Assembly (NCBI GenBank): GCA_965116465.1
Contig: OZ220687.1
Location: 248,001 to 312,000 of the forward strand
Reading direction: 5' to 3'
DNA: 64,000 nucleotides
Origin: VXNF01 sp965116465
GTDB lineage: Bacteria > Actinomycetota > Acidimicrobiia > Acidimicrobiales > CATQHL01
Shown: in pieces, positions 17,142 to 25,939 of the stretch
Layout of the letters: each line of letters starts with the position of its first letter
How positions within the stretch are numbered: the first letter of the stretch is position 1
The notes under the pieces: model-generated
The model's input: the letters and a program-made list of their open reading frames with translations, nothing else
Databases searched by the model: none
What the model was told of the DNA's origin: nothing
Position numbers and translations under genes: made by a program

Positions 17142-17990
17142 ATGAGCGAGCGACGCAGGATCCTGCTGGAGGGCTCCCCCACGACCGTGACCCCCGACGG
17201 CAACCGGCTCGTCGCCGCCGACGGCCGCTCGGTGCACGAGCGCGCGGCCGTACACCTGCCTCCGTCGGAGCCCACCAAGATCATCTGCGTCCACCTGAAC
17301 CACGCCAGCCGGGTGCGGGAGTTCATGGCGACGCTCCCGCCGGCGCCCACCTACTTCGGTAAGCCCACCTCGTCGCTGCTGGGCCACCGGGGCCAGGTGG
17401 TGCGGCCCGAGCGCTGCAAGTACCTCAACTTCGAGGGCGAGGTGGTGATCGTCATCGGCCGGCCGACCCGCAACGTCAGCCCCGACGAGGCGGGCGACCA
17501 CATCGCCGGCTACACCATCGGCAACGACTTCGGGCTGCACGACTTCCGCGACACCGACGCCGGCTCGATGCTGCGGGTGAAGGGCTCCGACACCATGTGC
17601 CCGGTGGGCCCGGGTTTGGTGGAGGGCTGGGACTTCGCTGACAAGACGCTGCGCACCCTGGTGAACGGCGAGTTGCGCCAGGAGGGCAACACCGCCGAGA
17701 TGACCTGGGACATGCACTATCTGGTGGCCGACCTGGCGCGCACCATCACGCTGCTGCCCGGCGACATGGTCTTCAGCGGCACGCCGGCCGGTTCGCGCCC
17801 GGTGCAGCCCGGCGACGTGGTGACCGTGGAGGTGGAGGGGCTCGGAGCGCTCAGCAACACCGTCGTGGCCGGGCCGGTGCCGGTGCGGGAGGACTGCGGC
17901 GCCCAGCCCAGCGAGTCCGAGGAGGTCATCTCCACCGCTCTCGGCGGCGACTGGGAGTTCCGCGGAATCCGCCCGCCGCGACGGGGCTGA
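17142..17990 (+). CDS. Fumarylacetoacetate hydrolase (FAH) family protein, HpaG-like
   Basis: The 282-residue protein carries the FAH domain: YFGKPTSSLLG, metal-site acidic residues in NFEGEVVIVIGR, GNDFGLHDFRD, KGSDTMCPVGP and MVFSGTPAG. Family members hydrolyse or isomerise products of aromatic ring cleavage, for example HpaG or 2-oxohepta-3-ene-dioate hydratase. I chose ATG 17142 (AGGA 9 bp upstream, high GC3 after it) over ATG 17106, whose extra 12 codons have lower third-position GC. It is upstream of the Liv-type transporter genes. Confidence 0.85.
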   Translation: MSERRRILLEGSPTTVTPDGNRLVAADGRSVHERAAVHLPPSEPTKIICVHLNHASRVREFMATLPPAPTYFGKPTSSLLGHRGQVVRPERCKYLNFEGEVVIVIGRPTRNVSPDEAGDHIAGYTIGNDFGLHDFRDTDAGSMLRVKGSDTMCPVGPGLVEGWDFADKTLRTLVNGELRQEGNTAEMTWDMHYLVADLARTITLLPGDMVFSGTPAGSRPVQPGDVVTVEVEGLGALSNTVVAGPVPVREDCGAQPSESEEVISTALGGDWEFRGIRPPRRG

Positions 17991-18008
17991 CCGACGACTC
18001 ATCGCGAA

Positions 18009-18026
18009 TCGTTTGTATCCAAACGA
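18009..18026. promoter_or_regulatory. Inverted-repeat operator before the binding-protein gene
   Basis: TCGTTTG, four bases (TATC) and CAAACGA form a perfect 7-bp inverted repeat 73 bp before the binding-protein ATG. The right half (TCCAAACGA) recurs at 33923-33931 before the extradiol dioxygenase gene. MarR-type regulators bind sites of this size, and a MarR gene lies at 33364. Confidence 0.5.
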
Positions 18027-18099
18027 AATCTGTGGCAGTGTTGAGATGCGCCCGCAGCACCGGCGCGTGCGGGCATGCGGTAACGAAGGGAAGTCCGAT

Positions 18100-19470
18100 A
18101 TGCAGCGTGTATTCACCTGGCGCAAACTTCTGGTAACTGTCGCGGCGACGACGCTCCTCGTGGCGGCCTGCGGCACCGACGACGAGGAGGCGGCTCCCGC
18201 TCCTCCTCCGCCTCCGGCGACCGAGGCGCCCGCTCCCGAACCGGAGCCGCCGCCACCCCCGCCGGAGCCCGAGCCCCCGGCACCCGCGCCCGAGCCACCG
18301 GCACCGGCGCCCGAACCGCCGCCCGCACCCGAGCCGGAGGAGCCGGCCGCCATGGGCTTCGACATCGACGCCGTCCTGGCCGCCGACCTCGACGACTGCG
18401 CACCGGCGCCCGGCGGTGATCCGCTGAAGATCGGCTTCGCCGCCGACCTCTCCGACCTGGGCGGCTTCGCCGACGCCCCCGCCAGCCAGGCGGCGGCGTA
18501 CTTCGTCGACCTCATCAACTGCGCCGGCGGCGTGAACGGCACCCCGCTGGAGTTGACGATCCAGAACATCGAGGGCGACCCCGACGTCACCCAGCGCGCC
18601 GCCCAGGACCTGCTGGACGCCGGCGTGTCGGCGATCCTCGGGCCGCCGTTCCCGGACTTCGGCTTCCCGCTGCTGCAGGTGACCGCCGGTCAGGTCCCGG
18701 TGCTGTTCGTGGCCTCGACCGAGCCCACCCTCTCGGATCCCGACCAGCTGGCGTTCCTGGTGGCCTTCGACGACACCGCCCAGGCCAGCGCCGCGGCGGA
18801 GTTCGCACTCGACCAGGGCTGGACCACGGCCGCCACGTTCTCCTCGCCCGGGCCCTACTTCGGCTACAACCCCGAGATCTTCACCGAGGTCTTCGAGGCC
18901 GGCGGCGGCACCGTGATCGCCGACTACAACTACGTGCCCATCGAGGACGTTGACTTCTCGTCACAGGCCAACGAGATGGCCAACCTGGACGCTCCCCCCG
19001 ACGTGGTGTACAGCGCCATGCTGGCCTTCCAGGCGGCGATCCTGCGCGGGCAGCTGGACGGCGTCGGCGTGGAGACCAGGTTCCTGATCACCGACGCCTT
19101 CGAGGCCACCGGCGGCTACGCCGAGGGCGAGGCCGTGGAGGGCTTCTACCACACCACGCACTCCTTCCCCGCTCCCGGCAGCCGCGTCGTGATCCTCGAC
19201 GCGGGATTCGAGGCCGCCACCGGCGCCGCCCTCGAGAACCCGTCCTTCGGAGGCCTCGCGGCCGACGCGATCGCCATGGTGATCGACGCCTTCCTGCGCA
19301 CCGGATCGCATGACCCCGCCGTGATCGGCGCGGCCATCGCCGAGGCGCAGGGCGTCGAGGGCGTGACGGGCGTGCTGTCGTACCCCAGCGGCAGCGGATC
19401 CCCCCAAAAGCCCGTCTACGTCCACCAGGTCGTGAACGGCGAACCCTCACTGGCGGCGACCGTCGGCTGA
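18100..19470 (+). CDS. Branched-chain-amino-acid-type ABC transporter substrate-binding lipoprotein
   Basis: The 456-residue protein has a lipoprotein signal (TLLVAAC, Cys24), a Pro/Glu-rich linker (about residues 28-86) and a type I periplasmic-binding domain of the LivJ/Peripla_BP_6 family: LKIGFAADLSDLGGFADAP, GGVNGTPLELTIQNIEGD, VSAILGPPFPDFGFPLL. The ATG at 18100 is preceded by GAAGGGAAG. Liv-type receptors in catabolic clusters often bind aromatic acids or other hydrophobic acids rather than leucine; that is inferred here from the enzyme neighbours. Confidence 0.9.
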   Translation: MQRVFTWRKLLVTVAATTLLVAACGTDDEEAAPAPPPPPATEAPAPEPEPPPPPPEPEPPAPAPEPPAPAPEPPPAPEPEEPAAMGFDIDAVLAADLDDCAPAPGGDPLKIGFAADLSDLGGFADAPASQAAAYFVDLINCAGGVNGTPLELTIQNIEGDPDVTQRAAQDLLDAGVSAILGPPFPDFGFPLLQVTAGQVPVLFVASTEPTLSDPDQLAFLVAFDDTAQASAAAEFALDQGWTTAATFSSPGPYFGYNPEIFTEVFEAGGGTVIADYNYVPIEDVDFSSQANEMANLDAPPDVVYSAMLAFQAAILRGQLDGVGVETRFLITDAFEATGGYAEGEAVEGFYHTTHSFPAPGSRVVILDAGFEAATGAALENPSFGGLAADAIAMVIDAFLRTGSHDPAVIGAAIAEAQGVEGVTGVLSYPSGSGSPQKPVYVHQVVNGEPSLAATVG

Positions 19471-19492
19471 GAGCCGTTCGGCGATCTGGCTC

Positions 19493-19523
19493 CGGGCCCG
19501 GCGGGCACCGCCCGCCGGGCCCG
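19493..19523 (+). terminator. Strong GC hairpin between binding-protein and permease genes
   Basis: CGGGCCCGGCGGGC, loop ACC and GCCCGCCGGGCCCG form a perfect 14-bp stem 23 bp after the binding-protein stop. Only TTACC follows, so a classical U-tract is missing. In high-GC actinobacteria such hairpins can still attenuate or stabilise the upstream mRNA, which would give more binding protein than permease. Confidence 0.6.
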
Positions 19524-19528
19524 TTACC

Positions 19529-19573
19529 GTTCGGGCACGAGCTGTTCGGGCGCGGGCTGTTCGGACACGAGCC
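19529..19573. repeat. Three 15-bp tandem repeats
   Basis: Three adjacent 15-bp units of the form GTTCGGGCACGAGCT, with one to three mismatches each, lie directly after the GC hairpin and before livH. No function is evident. Confidence 0.7.
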
Positions 19574-19685
19574 GTCGGGAAAAGCGTGAGACAATCGCGT
19601 GCATGCTGGAGATCGAACCGCGCGCCGGCCTGAGGGGCTCGATCCCGCTGCGCCGGGCGGCCTCACGGGGCGCTGAGGTTCCGCC

Positions 19686-20573
19686 ATGACCGAACTGCTC
19701 CAGCAACTCGTCGACGGGATCGGGCGCGGCAGCATCTACGCCCTGCTGGCGCTGGGCATCGCCGTGATCTTCGGCGTCATGCACCTCGTGAACTTCGCGC
19801 ACGGCGAACTCATCACCGTCAGCGCCTACGTGAGCTACGCGCTCTTCACGCTGGGGCTGGACTGGTGGGCGCTGGTGCCGGCGATCCTGGTGTCCTCGAT
19901 GCTGACGGCGCTCGGGATCGAGTTCGCCGCGTTCCGCTGGGTTCGCAACTCCTCGGACTTCACGATGGTGCTCACCTCCTTCGGCGTCCACTTCGTGGTC
20001 CAGGCGATCTTCGTCATGGGTGTCTCGGCCAACCGGCGGACCTTCGCCCGGCCGGGTTGGCTGTTCGAGACCGTCAACGTGGGCGGGGTGAACCTGGAGA
20101 TCTACGACCTGGCGGTCATCGGCTTCACACTCATCACGCTCGTCGGGACCGTGTGGCTGGTGCGTCGCACCATGTTCGGCATGACGCTGCGCGCCGCCGC
20201 GGAGGACTTCGAGGCCGCCCGCCTGATGGGCGTGCGCAGCAACCGGGTCATCCGGGGGGCGTTCGCGCTGTCGGGCATCCTGGCCGGGGTGGCGGCGGTC
20301 TTCTGGCTGATGCGCACCGGGCAGGCGGACCCCACCGCCGGCCTCACCCCCATGCTCAAGGGCGTGCTGGCGGCCCTCATCGGGGGGCTGGGCAGCCTGG
20401 GGGGTGCCGTCCTGGGCGGTCTGGCGCTGGGTCTCGTGGAGGTCCTGCTGATCTCGCGCCTGCCCGACGGACTCGTCGGCCTCACCGACGGGATGGTGTT
20501 CGTGTGCATCGCCCTGCTGTTCGTCTTCCGCCCGCAGGGGATGGTCACCGTCCGCCGGGCCGAGAGGGTGTGA
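19686..20573 (+). CDS. livH: ABC transporter permease, LivH type
   Basis: The 295-residue integral membrane protein has about eight hydrophobic segments and the LivH hallmarks: QQLVDGIGRGSIYALLALGIAV at the N-terminus (QQLVDGIGRG, then SIYALLALG), GVMHLVNFAHGE, the EAA-like loop AAAEDFEAARLMG and a late ALIGGLGSLGGAVLGGL. It forms the first half of the channel for the Liv-type importer. It is followed 8 bp later by the fused livM-livG gene. Confidence 0.92.
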   Translation: MTELLQQLVDGIGRGSIYALLALGIAVIFGVMHLVNFAHGELITVSAYVSYALFTLGLDWWALVPAILVSSMLTALGIEFAAFRWVRNSSDFTMVLTSFGVHFVVQAIFVMGVSANRRTFARPGWLFETVNVGGVNLEIYDLAVIGFTLITLVGTVWLVRRTMFGMTLRAAAEDFEAARLMGVRSNRVIRGAFALSGILAGVAAVFWLMRTGQADPTAGLTPMLKGVLAALIGGLGSLGGAVLGGLALGLVEVLLISRLPDGLVGLTDGMVFVCIALLFVFRPQGMVTVRRAERV

Positions 20574-20581
20574 GGGAGGAC

Positions 20582-22486
20582 ATGGCCTCGACATCCCGGC
20601 GCCCGCCGGCAGCCGGCAAGGGCTGCGGGATGCGCAGCGATCCCGTCCGGCACGTGATCAGGCCGATCCTGGGTTCGCTCGTGCTGTTCGGGCTGCTGGT
20701 CGGCGGCGCCCTGGCCTACACCTCCACCGGCGGGGCGGCCCGCGACGACCTCGTCACGCAGATGCTCATCAACGCCATCGTCGTGGTGGGCATCGGGGTC
20801 TACGTCGGCAATACGGGGATCATGTCGTTCGGCCACGTCGGCTTCGGCGCCATCGCCGGGTACGCGTTCGCCGTGCTCGCCATCTCGCCCGAACGCAAGA
20901 CGCAGATCATCCCCGACGCCCCGTTCGGCCTGGCCGAGGTGAGCCTGCATCCCGCGGTGGCGACGCTGGCGGCCATCGGGGTGACGCTCGTGGCGGCGTT
21001 CATCATCGGGTTGGGCCTCACGCGCTCGGGCGCCCGCACCGGGGCCATCTCGGCCGCGGTCATCACCCTGGCGCTCCTCTTCGTGGTGCACGAGGTGGCC
21101 CGCAACTGGACCGACCTCACCGGCGGGGGCCGCTCGGGCATCAGCTTCAGCCTCGGCAACAAGCTCGAGGGCCGGACCTGGATCTACGTGCTGCTCTTCG
21201 TCTCGATCCTGGTTGCCCGGCTGTTCCGCCAGACCCGCGTGGGCCGCCTGGCCCAGGCGGCGCGGGAGGACGACCTGGCTGCCCGGGCCGTGGGCATCAA
21301 CCCCGCCGGCCAGCAGATGGTCGCCCTGCTGCTGTCGGTGGTGATCGTGGCGGTGGGCTCCGCACTCCGCGTCTACGCGCTGGGCGTCATCACACCGCGC
21401 TTCTTCTTCTTCGAGTACACGCTCATCACGCTGGCGATGCTCATCGTCGGCGGGCGCAACAGCGTGACCGGGGCCCTCCTGGGCACCGTCGTCATGACGA
21501 TCGGCCTGGAGGGGATGCGCTACGTGGCGGGCCCGGACGTGAACGTGGCGGCACTGGACTGGCTGCTGCGCGACGGGCTCACGGGGATCTTCCTGGGCGG
21601 GGCGATGCTGGGTTTCATGATCTTCCGCTCGTCGGGCCTGCTGGACGACTGGGAACTCGACGCCTGGCTGCTGCGCCGCCGGCGCCGGCGATCGGAACGG
21701 CCGGAGGCACCGCCGGCGGCAGCACCGCCTCCGCCGCCGCAGGCGAACTCGCTCGCCACCTCCGACGTCGTCGTGGACTTCGGCGGCTTCCGCGCCCTCG
21801 AGGGTGCCCACGTCGCCGTGGAAGGCGGGGAGGTCGTGGGACTGATCGGGCCCAACGGGGCCGGCAAGACCACGCTGCTGAACGTGATCGGCGGCGTCGT
21901 CCGGCCGAGCTCGGGCCGCTGCATCGCCGCCGGCCGGGATCTCACCGGGGCGCCCACGCACGTCGTGGCCCGCGGCGGCCTGGTGCGCACGTTCCAGAAC
22001 CTGCGGCTCTTCGGCTCGTTGACCACCGAGGAGAACGTGGAGGTGGCGGCCCTCGTGGCCGAGCGCCACCGTCCCGGCCGGCCCGGCCCGGACACCGAGA
22101 CGCTGCTGCGCGGCGTCGGACTCTGGGAGCTCCGCGGGCGCCGGGCCCGCGAGCTGGACTACGGCAACGCCCGGCGCCTGGAGTTGGCGCGGGCCGCAGC
22201 GGCCCGGCCCGACTTCCTGCTCCTGGACGAGCCCACCAGCGGCATGAGCGACGCCGAGTCGCTGGAGATGATCGACCGGGTGCGATCCACGGCGGCCGCC
22301 ATCGGTGCGGGGGTGCTGGTCATCGACCACGACCTGAACTTCATCATCGGGATCTGCGACCGGGTCCACACCCTCGACCAGGGGAAGGTGATCGCCGTGG
22401 GCACCCCCGCGGAGATCCAGGCCGATCCCCTCGTGCAGGCCGCCTACCTCGGCTCGGACACCGGCAGGAAACGGGGGCGACCATGA
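20582..22486 (+). CDS. Fused LivM permease - LivG ATPase
   Basis: This 634-residue protein joins a LivM-type permease (residues about 25-355: GNTGIMSFGHVGFGAIAGYA, QAAREDDLAARAVGIN, VGGRNSVTGALLG) to a LivG-type ATPase (about 390-634). The link is basic, then Pro-rich (residues 364-388). The ATPase has Walker A GPNGAGKT (423-430), Walker B LLLDEPTSG and the H-loop VIDHD. The C-loop reads LDYGNARRLELARA rather than LSYGxQ, so it is somewhat degenerate. The 4-bp ATGA overlap with the next gene shows coupling. Confidence 0.9.
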   Translation: MASTSRRPPAAGKGCGMRSDPVRHVIRPILGSLVLFGLLVGGALAYTSTGGAARDDLVTQMLINAIVVVGIGVYVGNTGIMSFGHVGFGAIAGYAFAVLAISPERKTQIIPDAPFGLAEVSLHPAVATLAAIGVTLVAAFIIGLGLTRSGARTGAISAAVITLALLFVVHEVARNWTDLTGGGRSGISFSLGNKLEGRTWIYVLLFVSILVARLFRQTRVGRLAQAAREDDLAARAVGINPAGQQMVALLLSVVIVAVGSALRVYALGVITPRFFFFEYTLITLAMLIVGGRNSVTGALLGTVVMTIGLEGMRYVAGPDVNVAALDWLLRDGLTGIFLGGAMLGFMIFRSSGLLDDWELDAWLLRRRRRRSERPEAPPAAAPPPPPQANSLATSDVVVDFGGFRALEGAHVAVEGGEVVGLIGPNGAGKTTLLNVIGGVVRPSSGRCIAAGRDLTGAPTHVVARGGLVRTFQNLRLFGSLTTEENVEVAALVAERHRPGRPGPDTETLLRGVGLWELRGRRARELDYGNARRLELARAAAARPDFLLLDEPTSGMSDAESLEMIDRVRSTAAAIGAGVLVIDHDLNFIIGICDRVHTLDQGKVIAVGTPAEIQADPLVQAAYLGSDTGRKRGRP

Positions 22487-23688
22487 CCGCCGGCACCACC
22501 GGCGGGGCGCCCGGCGCCATGAACTTCGACGAGCCGGCCGACTTCGAGGCGATCCGCACGGAGATCCGCCGGCTGTGCAGCCGCTACCCGGGTGAGTACT
22601 GGCAGGGACTCGAGCCGGACCGCTACCCCACCGAGTTCGTGACCGACCTCGCCGAACACGGCTGGCTGGGAACGCTGATCCCCGAGCGCTACGGCGGTGG
22701 CGGATTGAGCCTCGCCGGGGCGTCGGTCATCCTCGAGGAGATCTCCGCCAGCGGCGGGAACCCGAGTGCCTGCCACGCCCAGATGTACATCATGGGGACC
22801 CTCGTGCGCCACGGCTCGGCGGAGCAGAAGCAGCGCTGGCTCCCCGAGATCGCCGCCGGGCGCACCCGGCTGCAGGCATTCGGGGTCACCGAACCGGGGG
22901 CCGGCTCGGACACCGCCGCCATCGGCACCACCGCCACACGCCACGGCGACCGCTGGGTGCTCCGCGGCCAGAAGATCTGGACGTCCCGGGCGCTGCACTC
23001 CGACCTGATGCTGGTGCTCGCCCGCACCACACCGGTCGCGGAGGTGCGGCGCCGCCTCGACGGCCTGTCCGTGTTCCTCCTGCAGATGCGCGGCGCCGAC
23101 GGCGACCTCGTGGACGGGCTGACCATCCGGCCCATCTCCACGATGATGAACCACAACACCACCGAGGTGTTCTTCGACGACGTTGAACTGCCGCCGGATG
23201 CCCTCGTCGGCACCGAGGGGCGAGGGTTCTCGCACATCCTCGACGGCATGAACGCCGAGCGCATCCTCATCGCCGCCGAGTGCATCGGCGACGGACGCTT
23301 CTTCTGCGAGCGGGCCGCGGCCTACGCCTCCGAGCGGGTGGTGTTCGGCCGGCCCATCGGCCAGAACCAGGGCGTGGCGTTCCCGCTGGCACGGGCGCAC
23401 GCCGCCGTCGAGGCGGCCGGCCTCATGCGTTTCAAGGCGGCGAGCCTCTTCGACGCCGCCAAGCCCTGCGGAGTTGAGGCGAACATGGCCAAGCTGCTGG
23501 CCAGCGAGGCGTCGTGGGCGGCCGGCAACGCCGCCCTGGACACCTTCGGGGGCTTCGGCTTCGCCACCGAGTACGACATCGAGCGCAAGCTGCGCGAGAC
23601 ACGCCTCTACCAGGTTGCTCCGGTCAGCAACAACCTGATCCTGGCCTACCTGGCCCGCCAGTCCCTCGGCCTGCCGAAGAGCTACTGA
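22483..23688 (+). CDS. Acyl-CoA dehydrogenase
   Basis: The 401-residue flavoprotein has all three ACAD domains: GWLGTLIPERYGGGGLSLAG, the FAD-binding QAFGVTEPGAGSDTAAI and GQKIWTSRA, and the C-terminal AERILIAAECIGDGRFF followed by ALDTFGGFGFATEYDIERKL and ETRLYQVAPVSNNLILAYLA. It probably desaturates an acyl-CoA formed by the class III CoA-transferase encoded downstream. It overlaps livMG upstream (ATGA) and the alcohol dehydrogenase downstream (TGATG). Confidence 0.92.
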   Translation: MTAGTTGGAPGAMNFDEPADFEAIRTEIRRLCSRYPGEYWQGLEPDRYPTEFVTDLAEHGWLGTLIPERYGGGGLSLAGASVILEEISASGGNPSACHAQMYIMGTLVRHGSAEQKQRWLPEIAAGRTRLQAFGVTEPGAGSDTAAIGTTATRHGDRWVLRGQKIWTSRALHSDLMLVLARTTPVAEVRRRLDGLSVFLLQMRGADGDLVDGLTIRPISTMMNHNTTEVFFDDVELPPDALVGTEGRGFSHILDGMNAERILIAAECIGDGRFFCERAAAYASERVVFGRPIGQNQGVAFPLARAHAAVEAAGLMRFKAASLFDAAKPCGVEANMAKLLASEASWAAGNAALDTFGGFGFATEYDIERKLRETRLYQVAPVSNNLILAYLARQSLGLPKSY

Positions 23689-24659
23689 TGCGGGCGGTGG
23701 TTCTCACCCGCTTCGGCGCCCCGGTGCGCCTCGTCGAGGATCACTCCGACCCGGCGCCGGACGGCGGCGAGGTGATCGACGTGATCGCCTGCGGTGTCTG
23801 CGGCTCCGACCTGCACATCTCCGAGGGCCTGTTCCCCATCGCCCTGCCGCGGATCCTCGGACACGAGGTGACCGGCATGCACCCCCGGCTGGGCCCCGTG
23901 ATGGTCTACGCCCCGTGGGGCTGCGGCCGCTGCGCCGACTGCGACGCCGAACTGGAGATGATCTGCGCCGACGCGGCCGAGGCCGGCATCTTCTCCGACG
24001 GCGGCTACGCCGAGCGGATGGCGGTGCGGGACGCCCGCTACCTGGCCCCGCTCGGCGACCTGGACCCCGTCGCCGCGGCCCCGCTGGCCTGCGGCGGGCT
24101 GACCGCCTACCGGGCCGTCGGGCACACGCTGGAGCTGCTGCGGCGACGCGGCCCCGGCGCCCGGGCGACGGTGATCGGCGCCGGCGGGCTGGGGCAGTTC
24201 GCCATCCGCTACCTGCGGCTGCTGAGCGACGCCACCGTCGTGGCCGCGGACATCTCGGCGGCCAAGCGGGCAACCAGCCGTGAGATCGGCGCCCACGAGG
24301 CCGTCGATCCCGGCGACGGGATCCCCCCGACCGAGGTCGTGCTGGACTTCATCGGCACCGAGGTCACGCTGGCGCAGGCCGCGGGCGCGGTGCGCAAGCG
24401 CGGCATGGTGGTCGTCATCGGGCTGTTCGGCGGGAGGATCCCGTGGGGCTTCGGCGCCTGGCCCCACGAGGTGCAGTTCATGAACAGCGTCTGGGGCAGC
24501 CGGGCACAGCTCGACGAGCTGCTGGCGCTGGCGGGCCGCGAGCCCTCGATCATCCAGCCGGTGGAGACCCTGCCCCTCGAACGGGCGGCGGAGGCGCACG
24601 AGCGGGTGCGCGCCGGCGACCTGCGGGGCCGGCTGGTGCTGACGGTCGGCGGGGTCTGA
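23688..24659 (+). CDS. Zinc-dependent medium-chain alcohol dehydrogenase
   Basis: The 323-residue MDR-family enzyme has the catalytic zinc site (CGVCGSDLH, then GHEVTG), the structural zinc cluster region (WGCGRCADCDAELEMIC) and the NAD-binding GAGGLGQFAIRYLRLL. It probably oxidises a hydroxyl group introduced by the neighbouring P450s. The ATG at 23688 overlaps the stop of the acyl-CoA dehydrogenase by one base. Confidence 0.9.
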   Translation: MRAVVLTRFGAPVRLVEDHSDPAPDGGEVIDVIACGVCGSDLHISEGLFPIALPRILGHEVTGMHPRLGPVMVYAPWGCGRCADCDAELEMICADAAEAGIFSDGGYAERMAVRDARYLAPLGDLDPVAAAPLACGGLTAYRAVGHTLELLRRRGPGARATVIGAGGLGQFAIRYLRLLSDATVVAADISAAKRATSREIGAHEAVDPGDGIPPTEVVLDFIGTEVTLAQAAGAVRKRGMVVVIGLFGGRIPWGFGAWPHEVQFMNSVWGSRAQLDELLALAGREPSIIQPVETLPLERAAEAHERVRAGDLRGRLVLTVGGV

Positions 24660-24673
24660 GGAGGGTGCCACCG

Positions 24674-25939
24674 ATGGATCCGGCGAGCCCGCTGGCCGTC
24701 GCCGGCAACCCGCCGGACGTGACCTCGTCGAGCCTGTACCTCGACGGGATTCCCCACGACCGCTTCGCCGCCATGCGGGCCGCGCCCGGCCTCACCTGGC
24801 ATCCGTACACCGGGGGCGGCTTCTGGGCCGTCACCCGGCACGGCGACGTGCGCGCGGTGTCACGGAACCCCGGGCTCTTCTCATCGGAGATCGGCCACAC
24901 CAACCTCTGGGACCTCGAGGCCGACGCCCTGGCGGCGCGCCGCTCGCTCATCGACACCGACCCGCCGGACCACACCCGGCTCCGGCGCATCGTCAGCGGT
25001 CACTTCACGCCCCGCAACGTGGCGCGCCTCGAGGCGGCGACGCGGGCCATCGCCGCGGAACTGCTGGACGGCTTCGTGGCCGCGGGCGGCGGCGACTGGG
25101 TGAAGGCGGTGGCGGCGCCGCTGCCGATCCGGGTGATCATGCTGATGCTCGGCATACCCGAAGCCGACGCCGACTACCTCGTCGAGCTGTCGGACTATCT
25201 CGTGGAGGGCACCGGCGACCGTCCCACGCTGGCGCCCGACGCCTTCGGCAACACCACGCCGCTGCGCCTGCTGCCCTTCGGGAGCCCCGCCAGCCACGCC
25301 CTCTTCGTCTACGGCGAGGAGTTGGGCGATAGTCGCCGCGCCGCGCCGGCGGAGGACCTGGTGACCGAGCTGGTGCGAGCCGCCGACGGCGGCCGGCTCA
25401 GCGGGGCCGAATACCGGAACTTCTTCCAGCTTCTCGTCTTCGCGGGCAACGAGACGACCCGCACCGCCCTGGTGCACGGCGCGCTGGCGCTCGCCGAACA
25501 CCCCGACGAGCTTCGCCGCCTCCAGCGCCACCCGGAACTCGCCACCGGCGCCGTCGAGGAGGTGCTCCGCTGGGCCACGCCGGTGCTGCACATGCGCCGC
25601 ACCGCCCGCTGCGACACCGCCCTGGCCGGCACGGCCGTGGCCGCCGGCGACAAGGTGGTGATGTGGTACGCCTCGGCGAACCGCGATCCGGAGACCTTCG
25701 CCGAACCGTGGCGCTTCGACGTGGCGCGCTCGCCCAACGAGCACTTCGCCTTCGGCGGCGGCGGGCATCACTTCTGCCTCGGCGCCTCCCTGGCGCGCAT
25801 GGAGATCAGGGTGCTGCTGGAGGAGCTCCTGGAGCGGCGCGTGGCGCTCCGGCGGGCCGGCGAGCCGCAGCGGATCGCCTCGAACTTCGTGCACGGCGTA
25901 GCGTCGGTGCCCATGGAGCCGGTGGGGATCGTTCCGTGA
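24674..25939 (+). CDS. Cytochrome P450
   Basis: The 421-residue P450 carries FAGNETTR (256-263), ExxR at 296-299 in EEVLR and the heme loop FGGGGHHFCLG with axial Cys368. The start ATG has GAGGAGGG nearby upstream. It is in one tight operon with the alcohol dehydrogenase and the CoA-transferase (GTGA overlap). The order hydroxylase, dehydrogenase, CoA-activation, ACAD suggests stepwise oxidation of an alicyclic or terpenoid side chain to an acyl-CoA. Confidence 0.92.
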   Translation: MDPASPLAVAGNPPDVTSSSLYLDGIPHDRFAAMRAAPGLTWHPYTGGGFWAVTRHGDVRAVSRNPGLFSSEIGHTNLWDLEADALAARRSLIDTDPPDHTRLRRIVSGHFTPRNVARLEAATRAIAAELLDGFVAAGGGDWVKAVAAPLPIRVIMLMLGIPEADADYLVELSDYLVEGTGDRPTLAPDAFGNTTPLRLLPFGSPASHALFVYGEELGDSRRAAPAEDLVTELVRAADGGRLSGAEYRNFFQLLVFAGNETTRTALVHGALALAEHPDELRRLQRHPELATGAVEEVLRWATPVLHMRRTARCDTALAGTAVAAGDKVVMWYASANRDPETFAEPWRFDVARSPNEHFAFGGGGHHFCLGASLARMEIRVLLEELLERRVALRRAGEPQRIASNFVHGVASVPMEPVGIVP

